From: Physella acuta
Lineage: Eukaryota; Mollusca; Gastropoda; Physidae
Direction of reading: 5' to 3'
Assembly: GCF_028476545.1 (NCBI RefSeq)
Contig: NW_026731976.1
Coordinates: 550,501-614,500 of the forward strand
DNA: 64,000 bases
Made by a program: the position numbers and the translations under genes. Positions within the stretch are counted from its first letter, which is position 1. Each line of letters starts with the position of its first letter. The notes under the pieces are model-generated. The model searched no databases and was not told the DNA's origin. It saw nothing but the letters and a program-made list of their open reading frames with translations. Shown piece after piece: positions 12,025 to 24,058 of the stretch.

Positions 12025-14645
12025 ACTTCACAACCACCTGGCCAACAACTTCACAACCACCTGGCCAACAACTTCACAACCACCTGGCCAACAACTCCAC
12101 AACCACCTGGCCAACAACTCCACAACCACCTGGCCAACAACTCCACAACCACCTGGCCAACAACTCCACAACCACCTGGCCAACAACTCCACAACCACCT
12201 GGCCAACAACTTCACAACCACCTGGCCAACAACTTCACAACCACCTGGCCAACAACTTCACAACCACCTGGCCAACAACTTCACAACCACCTGGCCAACA
12301 ACTCCACAACCACCTGGCCAACAACTTCACAACCACCTGGCCAACAACTCCACAACCACCTGGCCAACAACTTCACAACCACCTGGCCAACAACTTCACA
12401 ACCACCTGGCCAACAACTTCACAACCACCTGGCCAACAACTCCACAACCACCTGGCCAACAACTTCACAACCACCTGGCCAACAACTTCACAACCACCTG
12501 GCCAACAACTCCACAACCACCTGGCCAACAACTTCACAACCACCTGGCCAACAACTTCACAACCACCTGGCCAACAACTTCACAACCACCTGGCCAACAA
12601 CTTCACAACCACCTGGCCAACCACTTCACAACCACCTGGCCAACAACTTCACAACCACCTGGCCAACCACTTCACAACCACCTGGCCAACAACTTCACAA
12701 CCACCTGGCCAACCACTTCACAACCACCTGGCCAACCACTTCACAACCACCTGGCCAACCACTTCACAACCACCTGGCCAACCACTTCACAACCACCTGG
12801 CCAACCACTTCACAACCACCTGGCCAACCACTTCACAACCACCTGGCCAACAACTTCACAACCACCTGGCCAACCACTCCACAACCACCTGGCCAACAAC
12901 TTCACAACCACCTGGCCAACAACTCCACAACACTCTGGCCAACAACTTCACAACCACCTGGCCAACAACTCCACAACCACCTGGCCAACAACTTCACAAC
13001 CACCTGGCCAACAACTTCACAACCACCTGGCCAACAACTTCACAACCACCTGGCCAACAACTTCACAACCACCTGGCCAACAACTCCACAACCACCTGGC
13101 CAACAACTTCACAACCACCTGGCCAACAACTTCACAACCACCTGGCCAACAACTTCACAACCACCTGGCCAACCACTTCACAACCACCTGGCCAACCACT
13201 TCACAACCACCTGGCCAACCACTTCACAACCACCTGGCCAACCACTTCACAACCACCTGGCCAACCACTTCACAACCACCTGGCCAACAACTTCACAACC
13301 ACCTGGCCAACCACTCCACAACCACCTGGCCAACAACTTCACAACCACCTGGCCAACAACTCCACAACACTCTGGCCAACAACTTCACAACCACCTGGCC
13401 AACAACTCCACAACCACCTGGCCAACAACTTCACAACCACCTGGCCAACAACTTCACAACCACCTGGCCAACAACTTCACAACCACCTGGCCAACAACTT
13501 CACAACCACCTGGCCAACAACTCCACAACCACCTGGCCAACAACTTCACAACCACCTGGCCAACAACTTCACAACCACCTGGCCAACAACTTCACAACCA
13601 CCTGGCCAACAACTTCACAACCACCTGGCCAACAACTTCACAACCACCTGGCCAACCACTTCACAACCACCTGGCCAACCACTTCACAACCACCTGGCCA
13701 ACCACTTCACAACCACCTGGCCAACCACTTCACAACCACCTGGCCAACCACTTCACAACCACCTGGCCAACAACTTCACAACCACCTGGCCAACCACTCC
13801 ACAACCACCTGGCCAACAACTTCACAACCACCTGGCCAACAACTTCACAACCACCTGGCCAACAACTCCACAACCACCTGGCCAACAACTTCACAACCAC
13901 CTGGCCAACAACTCCACAACCACCTGGCCAACAACTTCACAACCACCTGGCCAACAACTTCACAACCACCTGGCCAACAACTTCACAACCACCTGGCCAA
14001 CAACTTCACAACCACCTGGCCAACAACTCCACAACCACCTGGCCAACAACTTCACAACCACCTGGCCAACAACTTCACAACCACCTGGCCAACAACTTCA
14101 CAACCACCTGGCCAACAACTTCACAACCACCTGGCCAACCACTTCACAACCACCTGGCCAACCACTTCACAACCACCTGGCCAACAACTCCACAACCACC
14201 TGGCCAACAACTTCACAACCACCTGGCCAACAACTTCACAACCACCTGGCCAACAACTCCACAACCACCTGGCCAACAACTTCACAACCACCTGGCCAAC
14301 AACTCTACAACCACCTGGCCAACAACTCCACAACCACCTGGCCAACAACTTCACAACCACCTGGCCAACAACTTCACAACCACCTGGCCAACAACTTCAC
14401 AACCACCTGGCCAACAACTTCACAACCACCTGGCCAACAACTTCACAACCACCTGGCCAACCACTTCACAACCACCTGGCCAACAACTTCACAACCACCT
14501 GGCCAACCACTTCACAACCACCTGGCCAACCACTTCACAACCACCTGGCCAACCACTTCACAACCACCTGGCCAACAACTTCACAACCACCTGGCCAACC
14601 ACTTCACAACCACCTGGCCAACAACTTCACAACCACCTGGCCAAC
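12025..14645 (+). repeat. Large minisatellite, 23-bp unit, ~114 copies
   Basis: The unit begins ACTTCACAACCACCTGGCCA and the period is 23 bp throughout. Variants are ACTCC for ACTTC, and ACCACTTC for ACAACTTC. A rare CACTCTGG variant occurs at 12,931 and 13,368, exactly 437 bp apart (19 units). The CCACTCC variant occurs at 12,874, 13,311 and 13,794, spaced 437 and 483 bp (19 and 21 units). These are higher-order duplications. A 910-codon open frame through it is explained by a stop-free unit and is not called as a gene. Confidence 0.98.
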
Positions 14646-15604
14646 GGTTTCTTCAACCCTTTCAGAATGTTGACGTGACTTAGGCAAGTGTCTTTAAGTT
14701 GCTGTTCTGTTCCAACTGTCTCGTCAGGTTGTTCGTATCTCGAAGCAAAGAAAAAAGTCTCGCTCGAGGGCATGTAGTATGTCGAGGTGTCAGTGTATTT
14801 ATAACCTGACAACCCGAAATTCAACCCAGAACGAGAAGCGACAACCCATCTCTGACGTCACCCACCTATTCGGTCCTCTGAGCGTATGGGCCGCTGATAA
14901 AAAAAAAGTCACCCGGTGTAAATGTACATTAGTATCCCGCTATAATTAGCCCGTGTTTGGTTTACAACCGGTGTCGTGTTTGGTTTATGACAGCCGTGCA
15001 CACACAGGGGCTGATCATCGCGGCCCTCGATGGCGGGCTCGGGTCTTAAGTCAAGATCTTGACTCGTGCGGCATAGGGCCTATAGTCAACGTTTGGGGGG
15101 GGGGGGGGGGGGGGGGGGGAATTGTCACCGATTGCCGCGATACGCCAGTGGATCGATAGTGGGTGGTCGGTGGAGCAGACAGTGTTGGTGGATCCAGGTG
15201 AACCTAAATTTATAGCAAGAACCAGTTACTTAAAAGTATTGTTCTGGACTATTTTTTGACAATCTTTCTTTGACGTAGCATTGGGCAGAAATAGACTTGC
15301 GCATGCGCAGAATCACCTAGTTTATTTTATTTTACCCCTTGCGTTTGTGCACGCCATTAGAATTTCAGCCGCCCCAGAGTCGAGGTCTTTAGAGGGCTTT
15401 TCTCGCTGCGAGTGTAGAGCTGAGTTGAAAGGTCCCCACGGCACCCGCTCCATCTGATACCACCTTGGCCCGGCCAGAAACGGGTGCCCTAACGGGTCCT
15501 TGTCACGCAGGGGGAACCCACTGACCCGTGACGCGGCAATCTTTAGATGACCTTTCACCTGACTTGATCTAGTTCAAAGTTCACAGGGCTTTTGTCAGTG
15601 GTAT
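14646..15604. other. Intergenic with 25-G run
   Basis: It contains TGACGTCA at 14,853 and an unbroken G-run at 15,095-15,119. A 78-codon frame at 15,322-15,558 on the minus strand has no recognisable family. Confidence 0.45.
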
Positions 15605-17393
15605 ATATCACCATGTTATAGCCCATATCACCATATGTTATAGCCCATATCACCATATGTTATAGCCCATATCACCATGTTATAGCCCATATCACCATAT
15701 GTTATAGCCCATATCACCATGTTGTAGCCCATATCACCATATGTTATAGCCCATATCACCACATGTTATAGCCCATATCACCATATGTTATAGCCCATAT
15801 CACCACATGTTATAGCCCATATCACCATATGTTATAGCCCATATCGCCATATGTTATAGCCCATATCACCACATGTTATAGCCCATATCACCATATGTTA
15901 TAGCCCATATCACCACATGTTATAGCCCATATCACCATATGTTATAGCCCATATCACCATATGTTGTAGCCCATATCACCATATGTTATAGCCCATATCA
16001 CCATATGTTATAGCCCATATCACCATATGTTGTAGCCCATATCACCACATGTTATAGCCCATATCACCATATGTTGTAGCCCATATCACCATGTTATAGC
16101 CCATATCACCATGTTATAGCCCATATCACCATATGTTATAGCCCATATCACCATATGTTGTAGCCCATATCACCACATGTTATAGCCCATATCACCATAT
16201 GTTGTAGCCCATATCACCATGTTATAGCCCATATCACCATATGTTATAGCCCATATCACCAAATGTTATAGCCCATATCACCACATGTTGTAGCCCATAT
16301 CACCATATGTTATAGCCCATATCACCATATGTTGTAGCCCATATCACCACATGTTATAGCCCATATCACCATATGTTGTAGCCCATATCACCATATGTTA
16401 TAGCCCATATCACCATGTTGTAGCCCATATCACCACATGTTATAGCCCATATCACCACATGTTATAGCCCATATCACCACATGTTATAGCCCATATCACC
16501 ACATGTTATAGCCCATATCACCATATGTTATAGCCCATATCACCATATGTTATAGCCCATATCACCATGTTATAGCCCATATCACCACATGTTATAGCCC
16601 ATATCACCACATGTTATAGCCCATATCACCATGTTATAGCCCATATCACCACATGTTATAGCCCATATCACCACATGTTATAGCCCATATCACCACATGT
16701 TATAGCCCATATCACCACATGTTATAGCCCATATCACCAAATGTTATAGCCCATATCACCACATGTTATAGCCCATATCACCACATGTTGTAGCCCATAT
16801 CACCACATGTTATAGCCCATATCACCACACGTTATAGCCTATATCACCACATGTTATAGCCCATATCACCATATGTTATAGCCCATATCACCATATGTTA
16901 TAGCCCATATCACCATGTTATAGCCCATATCACCATATGTTATAGCCCATATCACCATGTTGTAGCCCATATCACCATATGTTATAGCCCATATCACCAC
17001 ATGTTATAGCCCATATCACCATATGTTATAGCCCATATCACCACATGTTATAGCCCATATCACCACATGTTATAGCCCATATCACCATATGTTATAGCCC
17101 ATATCACCATATGTTATAGCCCATATCACCACATGTTATAGCCCATATCACCATATGTTATAGCCCATATCACCACATGTTATAGCCCATATCACCACAT
17201 GTTATAGCCCATATCACCACATGTTATAGCCCATATCACCATATGTTATAGCCCATATCACCATATGTTATAGCCCATATCACCATATGTTATAGCCCAT
17301 ATCACCATATGTTATAGCCCATATCACCATATGTTATAGCCCATATCACCATATGTTATAGCCCATATCACCATATGTTATAGCCCATATCGC
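15605..17393 (+). repeat. Large minisatellite, 22/20-bp unit, ~82 copies
   Basis: The unit is CATATCACCATATGTTATAG plus CC. A 20-bp variant lacks AT of CATATG, and others have CACATG or TTGTAG. All variants are intermixed. Confidence 0.98.
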
Positions 17394-18082
17394 CGCCAGG
17401 CCAACCTGTCAAGTGTAATTAGAGGGTAATAAAATTATTGTGACGTGCAATGTCAGGGTTACATTTTTTCAAACTGATCACGTGACTTTCTACTGCCATC
17501 ACGTGACACATTTGCTAGCTAATCAGCGTGACGTAACGTTAACCCATGGACCAATCAACAGTCGACACGACTGGCCAGTGAGTGGACCACGTGAGCGGCG
17601 CCGACCAGTCTAGACGTGTCAAGTCCAGCTGGTCAGTGCTGCCACGGCTGACGTAACACATGGCCTGCGCTGGTCGACTGGTCAGGCGGACCGGACATAT
17701 GGCGGCGGGTGGTGATGTACGAGCTGGCGCCAAATGTGGCGTAACTCTTCGGCCCCACCACGGGTTGGGTTCACGATGGTGATTGCAGCACCCCCCCCCC
17801 TCCCCCATGTCAAAACGTCGCCGAAGGCCCCGGATGTAATTAAAAGCCCGTCTGATCTCCCGCGCGATTGATTACGTCACAAAAGATGGTCCGGTGACGT
17901 CACAGTAGATGGTCTGTAGACTGACCGGTGACGTCACAGAAGGTACCGTCGACCCACGGGATTGACCTGAGGTCACTGCGGTCTGGGCCCTGTGTCTGCT
18001 AGACCTTTGTACCACGGTGATGTCACGTGCTCATGCTGACCGATCACGTGATGGTACGTGCTCACGCTGACCGATCACGTGA
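17394..18082 (+). promoter_or_regulatory. Candidate cis-regulatory block: BMP/SMAD site, six CACGTG boxes
   Basis: This is unique, GC-richer sequence between arrays. It contains GGCGCC (17,597-17,602), a 5-bp spacer, then the palindromic SMAD element GTCTAGAC (17,608-17,615). Six CACGTG E-boxes lie at 17,479, 17,500, 17,588, 18,024, 18,045 and 18,076. TGACGTCA occurs at 17,895 and 17,929. The last E-boxes are partly a local tandem duplication of about 31 bp. The GGCGCC-N5-GTCT arrangement is the known BMP-responsive layout. The target would be the SMAD6/7 gene 8 kb downstream. Function is inferred. Confidence 0.45.
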
Positions 18083-18190
18083 CCAATGTTTTTCTCCGAG
18101 GGGGGAGGGGGCGAACACTGGCAAAAGTATATATAAAGTATATATTTTCTATATAAATTTCAACTCGTTGGGGGGGGGGGGGGCAGAGCA
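18083..18190. mobile_element. Fragment of the CAGTGTTTCTTCC MITE family
   Basis: It starts CCAATGTTTTTCTCC, then a G-rich tract, then AAGTATATATTTTC and a second G-run. This matches the order in the complete element at 23,839-24,043. Its far end is not preserved. Confidence 0.55.
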
Positions 18191-18205
18191 TATATCCTAC
18201 CCCAC

Positions 18206-18308
18206 GATTGTAAGGAAAAAAGTCACAGGAAAAAATAAAAAATATTTCTTAGAATATTTTTGTGACTTTTTTTCTGTGACTTTATTTCTGTGACTTTTTT
18301 CCGTTCAC
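18206..18308. mobile_element. Internally deleted copy of the GTGACTTTTTTTC-ended element
   Basis: It begins GATTGTAAGGAAAAAAGTCA and ends GTGACTTTTTTCCGTTCACC, matching the termini of 7430-8395, but is only about 100 bp. No clean target duplication was seen. Confidence 0.65.
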
Positions 18309-18668
18309 CCAACCCCCCCCCCCCCCTGAACTGGCCACAGCGCGCGGCGGATGACCACCAAAACAAAGCACATATCTGGCAATCTGCCGTGCGCACAAGC
18401 GACTATTAAAAGCGGATATGAGATGTGCCAGATAAAACTAATAGGGAGATAGGGGGGCCGGGCGCCGTCTGTAGTCCCGCCGTTCTGGGGATTAGATGTA
18501 ATCTGACCCCCCCCCCCACCCCTCCCCCACCCCACCGACCCTATGATGACCCGGTTCTCAACTGGCCATTATACACGCGCTGATAATGAGGTTATTAATT
18601 AAGATACACATTCACTGCCGTGTTTCTGTCTGAAGAGATAAGAGAAACTCGGATTCGCTGGACTTGGC
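18309..18668. other. Intergenic, no gene seen
   Basis: It contains C-runs near 18,311 and 18,508 and otherwise unremarkable sequence. Confidence 0.4.
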
Positions 18669-18787
18669 CGGCGAACTTCGCCTTCATCTGTGGCGAACTT
18701 CGCCTTCATCTGTGGCGAACTTCGCCTTCACCTGTGGCGAACTTCGCCTTCACCTGTGGCGAACTTCGCCTTCATCTGTGGCGAACA
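18669..18787 (+). repeat. Minisatellite, 22-bp unit, ~5.4 copies
   Basis: The unit is TGGCGAACTTCGCCTTCATC plus TG. Each unit contains GGCGAACTTCGCC, a near-perfect palindrome able to form a small hairpin. Confidence 0.93.
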
Positions 18788-18862
18788 CAGCGGAGATAGA
18801 ATACCCAGCATGAGGTGTCAGTGTGGGGTAACTGTGTGACAGTGTGGGGTATGTGTCAGTGT

Positions 18863-19032
18863 GAGTAGCGTAGCGAGGGGGGGGGGGCGGGGGGACGGGA
18901 CATATGTCCCAGGGCGCCGACCTCAGGGGACGCCAAAATGGGTTGGAAAAATAAATTGAAAGTTTGAGGGGGGGGGGGGGTGCAAATCGAAAAGTTTGTC
19001 ACCGGGCGCCGGGAAGGGTCGCTACGCCCCTG
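18863..19032. mobile_element. hAT-like MITE, CAGTGGCGTAGCG family
   Basis: The ends are GAGTAGCGTAGCGAGG (worn form of CAGTGGCGTAGCGAGG) and TCGCTACGCCCCTG. Flanking copies of GTCAGTGT at 18,855-18,862 and 19,033-19,040 fit an 8-bp target duplication. The nearby sequence repeats GTCAGTGTGGGG, so this duplication is slightly less secure than others. Confidence 0.72.
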
Positions 19033-19053
19033 GTCAGTGTGGGGTATGTTTAG

Positions 19054-19479
19054 GATTGTTGGAAAAAAAGTCACAGGAAAAAAAACAGGAAAAAAGTCAC
19101 AAATATATATGTGACAAAAAAAACAAACATGTTAAACACAATGATATGCCTAAAATTCATTTCTAATTAACATCTCTAGAGCGTATTTAACTAAATTTAT
19201 TACAAAAGTTGTGGTTGCTGTGTGAATTAGGTTACAGTATTTTTACTTACTAGTGTTATAAAACCACAACGCTTTTATCGTTTATAAAAAAAAAAAAAAA
19301 CAACAACCCACATGGCCGCCTCAACCAAAATTTTACAATCTTCAACAATTAAAATAAAAATATTTATTAAAAGATTTTTGTGACTTTTTTCTGTGACTTC
19401 ATTTCTGTGACTTTGTTTCCATAATTTTTTTTCAGTGACTTTTTTCTGGGTTTTTTTGTGTGACTTTTTTCCGTTCACT
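19054..19479. mobile_element. Second long copy of the GTGACTTTTTTTC-ended element
   Basis: It begins GATTGTTGGAAAAAAAGTCA and ends GACTTTTTTCCGTTCACT. The interior (from about 19,130) is homologous to 8,020-8,250 of the copy at 7430-8395. Flanks ATGTTTAG and GTGTGTAG match in six of eight positions at the expected offset, consistent with an older insertion. Confidence 0.75.
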
Positions 19480-19483
19480 GTGT

Positions 19484-19757
19484 GTAGTGTTAGGGCGCCG
19501 CTCATACACTGCAGTGTTAGGGCGCCGCTCACACACTGTATCCTGTTAGGGCGCCACTTATACACTACACCGTGTTAGGGCGCCGCTCACACACTGATAC
19601 GTGTTAGGGCGACGCTCACACACTGTAACCTGTTAGGGCGCCTCTTATACACTGATACGTGTTAGGGCGACGCTCACACACTGTAACCTGTTAGGGCGCC
19701 TCTTATACACTGCGCCGCTCACACAATTCACCGTGTTAGGGCGTCACTCATATACTG
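19484..19757 (+). repeat. Irregular minisatellite, ~29-bp unit, ~9 copies
   Basis: Copies share GTTAGGGCGCCGCTCACACA followed by CTG. Lengths vary and two-copy blocks are duplicated. Confidence 0.88.
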
Positions 19758-19802
19758 GACAGTATGGGGACGATGAATTAAACAATTGCACGAGAAAGAT
19801 AG

Positions 19803-20122
19803 TAACCCACGGGCCATCTAACCCACGGGCCATCTAACCCACGGGCCATCTAACCCACGGGCCATCTAACCCACGGGCCATCTAACCCACGGGCCATCTA
19901 ACCCACGGGACATCTAACCCACGGGACATCTAACCCACGGGCCATCTAACCCACGGGCCATCTAACCCACGGGACATATAACCCACGGGCCATCTAACCC
20001 ACGGGACATATAACCCACGGGCCATCTAACCCACGGGATATATAACCCACGGGACATATAACCCACGGGCCATCTAACCCACGGGACATCTAACCCACGG
20101 GACATCTAACCCATGGGACATC
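19803..20122 (+). repeat. Minisatellite, 16-bp unit, ~20 copies
   Basis: The unit is TAACCCACGGGCCATC, with GGACATC, GGACATA and GGATATA variants. Confidence 0.97.
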
Positions 20123-22760
20123 TACCACCAACCTCCCCTCCCCCCTTCTCCGCCTAGCTTGCCGTCAGCTAATGTTGAAATGTTAAAAATATAATAATTA
20201 TGACGGCAGTCATTTGTCTAGGGGCCGACAACCTGCTATATTGTAGAACTCCGTGTCTAGGATTATCGGCCTTAGCCACTTTAAATATTTATCTAGACGT
20301 GAGAAACGCTCGTGCAGGATCCGGTCTCCTCGTCCGTGACGGCGACGTAATTAGTCACGTCTCCGTGACGGCGACGTATTTAGTCACGTCTCCGTGACGG
20401 TCACGTATTTAGTCAAGTCACCGACCGCCTATATCCCATTAAAATATCACGCCCTACGCCCAAGTCAAGAAGTTGTCTAAAAAAATTTCACCACATGTGA
20501 CGTCACGGGTCGCATGCGGTTGATAAATCTAACAGAGACGCTCAAGGCGGTTGTTTCCGGGTATTGCCGAACGTTTTTTATGAGTCTATACGGCAGAGCC
20601 ACGCAAGTTAATTTACGCATCACAAAAGAAACGCACGGTGCAGCTTGATATGTAAACAGTGTCTGTTCAATAGGGTGCAGTGTTTTACCTTGTTTATGTC
20701 AGAGCCTGGCCATGGGGCCTAGAGTTACGCAGGGGTTAAGTGTGTAGCACAACAGACAACAACCGTTTAGCGGGGAAAGTATGTGCTACAAGCAACCACG
20801 TTATTTCTGCTCCGACAAAAGGCTCGTGTATTTTGTCTTACACACTCGATAGTTCGTTGAGCGTAGACAAGCCTAGCGGGGGGCGACATTTGCATCTGAT
20901 TAGGGGGACATAACTCCAGCGTTTTTCGCCGCCGAACGCAGGCGCCAGTTATCAGACGCCGGACTAGATTGTGTCGTCTGCTAGAGCTCCACACTCCCAG
21001 TCCGCAACTCAAGACGAAATCACTGCTGTGTCCTTGAGCGCCACAGCCGCTTTGTTTACCGTGGGGCTCTCACTGAACACTGCTTTATTCCTGCTCTTCA
21101 TTGGGCCTCGGTTGGTCTGGACTGCGAGAGCGGGTAGGTCTCAGGTAAGCTGCTACTATAAATAGAATCGACAAGAACCTGAAAACGGGCAGTAACAGCC
21201 TAGGTTTCAAGGTAATTAGTCATTAGTTTATTGCAGTTATTTAAAATTGAGAAAGATAATATTCACGCTTATTTTAATAATTGAACAAGAACAGTAATTT
21301 TTAATTAAATTAATTGTAATCGGAAAAAAACACCACAAAACAAAACTCTCAAAATATAACACATCATAATTTACGTGCCTGATTACAGCTTTTGGTTTCT
21401 GATTAACGACCAATGGACGTAATCTTAAAACACCGGACCCAAACTACAACGGCAGGGTGCAGTATTTCCAGCCTTGTTTTAGCTTGCACAGAATACGTAG
21501 TTGCTAGGGCTAGTCCACGTTACTTGTGTGAGAGGGGGTCACAGGATGTGTAGTGTATTATAAGGGCCCTACATTATTTTATCTTACCCTCTCGCCGACC
21601 AGACGCCAGTGTAGATGATATTCATTCTCGAGGAACTTCGAGGTTATTTTTTTTTCGAGGGGTTTAGTCTTAGTAAATATAGGCCCAAAAGGGTGCAACA
21701 CGATAGTATATGAGACATCTAGATATATGTAGGGGATTGGGACATGTTGGGATATATGTAACGGTTATAACCCAGTCGGTTAAACGATTTTTTGCCCTCG
21801 ACCACCGTTGTCGCCGCTCGGCCTGACTGCCCACTTTTATCACAAACAAGACGGATCGCCGTCGCCGGCGTGTAACACCGTTAGTCGCCGAGCTGTGGGA
21901 AGTTGCTCAAGTTGTTTTTTTTGTGCGCGCACGACAAGGAAGACGAAAATTTAACGGGCAGAGATAGGTAGGTGTAATAGTCGCGAGAATGGTTGTAGGA
22001 CAGCACGAGTAGAAACGGCGAAAACTGCGCTACCCTCAGTATTGACTCGACACAGGGCCGCGCCAAAAAGTCTAGACACGACACGTGACTTCGCTACGCC
22101 AATGGCCGAGCGATGTGAGTGAACCGTATGCCTGGACGAGCCTACTCAAGCGCGAAGTAGGGGTGAAGACTTTTGCCTTGAATAGTTACTCATTCATTAA
22201 ACCGACGTCAGCCATCAATGGTGCTATTCAGCGTGTGGATAGCAAATCGTTTCTATAACATTATTCATTGCATTAAAAGCCGAGCCAGCTATCGAGGATT
22301 TTTTTAGGCGAGTGAAACTAGATTGACAGAAACCTTCTCCCCCTTGAGTGAATACTTTTTACCTGAGGGCTCGGCAAAGGAACATCGTCGTGTGTTTTGC
22401 TCGTGAAACCCACATGTTGGTTTGGGTTTGTTGTAGAGGACGATGTGTTCGTTGGATTGGGATTTGTATGGAAGGCGATGTGTACCTCGGCTTGTAGATA
22501 GACATCGCTTGTAGTGTGTACCTTCGGAGATGTCGTACAGTCCGGCGCCACACCCCAGCCCTTCACTTGTTCTGGATTTTTGCAGGTCGGTAGGCTCTCG
22601 TTGTGTTGCCCTCGATTTTTTGTTCACGTTTACCTATGCTGGGGATCGGTGTGTACACGGCCCGCCCTCGACTTACTCGGGCAGATTTTTTTATTGTTGT
22701 TTTTGTCTTTAAAATAGCTCGGCACTCCTACGGTTATAAACAACAACAGTAATGCAATGC
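20123..22760 (+). promoter_or_regulatory. CpG-richer unique block, candidate SMAD6/7 promoter and noncoding exon 1
   Basis: This is the longest unique, CG-containing stretch upstream of the SMAD gene. A strong donor TCAG|GTAAGC at 21,144/21,145 could end a noncoding first exon that splices to acceptors at 25,423/25,424 or 25,705/25,706. A palindromic SMAD element GTCTAGAC lies at 22,070-22,077, five bases after CGCGCC. A short 29-bp tandem repeat (about 20,333-20,420) carries TCCGTGACGGCGACGTA. No TATA box or CDS is evident. Small open frames here show no family signature. The promoter assignment is inference. Confidence 0.35.
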
Positions 22761-23676
22761 CAATTAGTCTAGGTGTATCTAATCTATTCATTCTAGATCT
22801 AAGACATTATTTTAATTAACTACCTTATCGAACCAAGTTTAATAACTAGACGCATGCTTAATACTAATAATTTAGTAGGGGTTTATAAAAGTTTTTTACC
22901 GATTAGCCTAAGTCTAAGTTCAAGCTTATAGACTCTAGAATTCTATCTAGATCTAGTATCTAGAATAGCATTATTAGCCCAAAGGCCTAGATCTAGATTT
23001 TTTTTTCTTATTCTTTTGTTACAAATTATTAGAGAATGTAGACTTAAGATCTAGATCTAGACTCTAGTCTAGATTTCTAGATCTTAAACCTAGTTATACA
23101 ATATAGATCTAGGCCTCACAGTAGGATAATTTAAAAAGAAGTTAAGTCTTTAATAAACTTTAATTCATTGACCAATACAATAACAAATACTAATCTAGAT
23201 CTCTAGACACTAGTCTAACAGATCTATTAAAAACTAAGTTATTAAAATAGGTTCCTAATTAAAATAAAATTTATTGCGAATTTAAAAGCAATTAATTAGG
23301 TTATAATAACTAGATCTAGATTTATATTTTATATATATTTATATTTTTATATATGTGATAAACTATTAAAATTAAGCGACTTGTTCTGTTACGAGATCTA
23401 GATCTACATCTTCTCTTTGAAAAAATTCAAAAGTCATGTTTTCACATAACCTTGCAACAACTAGATTTTAGGTTCAAAATCCAGATTATCTAGATCTGCG
23501 TTTTCGCCGTGCAAATTAAACGGATAGACTCATTAACCCTAGCACAAACTTAACCGTGCAATCTAGATCTAGAATTCCGCAGGTTAATATATTTAGATGA
23601 TATTGATTCAAACTTCTGTAACTTCCATTTTTTTATTCTTTGATGTACTTCTTAAACTCTTGCGTTTGCCTTACAG
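22761..23676. other. AT-rich, AGATCTAG-rich DNA, no gene seen
   Basis: The words AGATCTAGATCT, TCTAGATCT and CTAGGC recur dozens of times without a fixed period. No open frame or transposon end was recognised. Confidence 0.45.
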
Positions 23677-24058
23677 CAGAGGCTTTGGGGGGGGGGGGGT
23701 ATGTCCCCGGGCACCGACCCTAGGGGCGCCAAAATAAGCTCATTTTAGTTGCTATTTTGAATTATGAATATTAAAAAATATATGGGGGGGGGGCGCCAAA
23801 TTGAAAGTTTTTCCCCAGGCGCCATGACGGGGCGCTACCAGTGTTTCTTCCAGACTTTTTTCTCCGGGGGGGGGGGGGGGCGGTAAACTTTCTTCGGGGG
23901 GGGGGGGGGCGGACACTGTTAAAAGTATATATTTTCTATATAAATTATTTAAATTTCATTTCGTTCGGGGGGCGGTAAAAATTTTTCGGGGGGGCTTGGC
24001 CCCCCCCCCCCCCCCCCCGAAGAGATGCCTGGAAGAAACTCTGGGCGCTACACCTCTG
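23677..24058. mobile_element. hAT-like MITE (CAGAGG... CCTCTG), contains a nested MITE
   Basis: It is flanked by the perfect 8-bp duplication CCTTACAG (23,669-23,676 and 24,059-24,066). The interior with GGGCACCGACCCTAGGGGCGCC is homologous to the element at 18,863-19,032. A second element (23,839-24,043) has landed within it, close to the right end. Confidence 0.83.
23839..24043. mobile_element. hAT-like MITE, CAGTGTTTCTTCCAG family, nested
   Basis: The terminal inverted repeats are CAGTGTTTCTTCCAG and CTGGAAGAAACTCTG (14 of 15 match). The perfect 8-bp target duplication is GGCGCTAC (23,831-23,838 and 24,044-24,051). The interior is G-run, AAGTATATATTTTCTATATA, G-run. No coding capacity. 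Confidence 0.88.

Noticed and set aside
11946-14678. 910-codon open frame (TTTWPTTSQPPGQQLHNHLANN-like) as a gene
   Set aside because: It is produced by a 23-bp stop-free unit read in three successive frames. There is no start context, no unique domain and the flanks are non-coding.
15605-17393. CRISPR-like array
   Set aside because: Units are contiguous with no unique spacers, and the genome is animal.
22304-22717. Five overlapping small frames on both strands
   Set aside because: GC-rich promoter-like DNA readily gives such frames. No motif is recognised.
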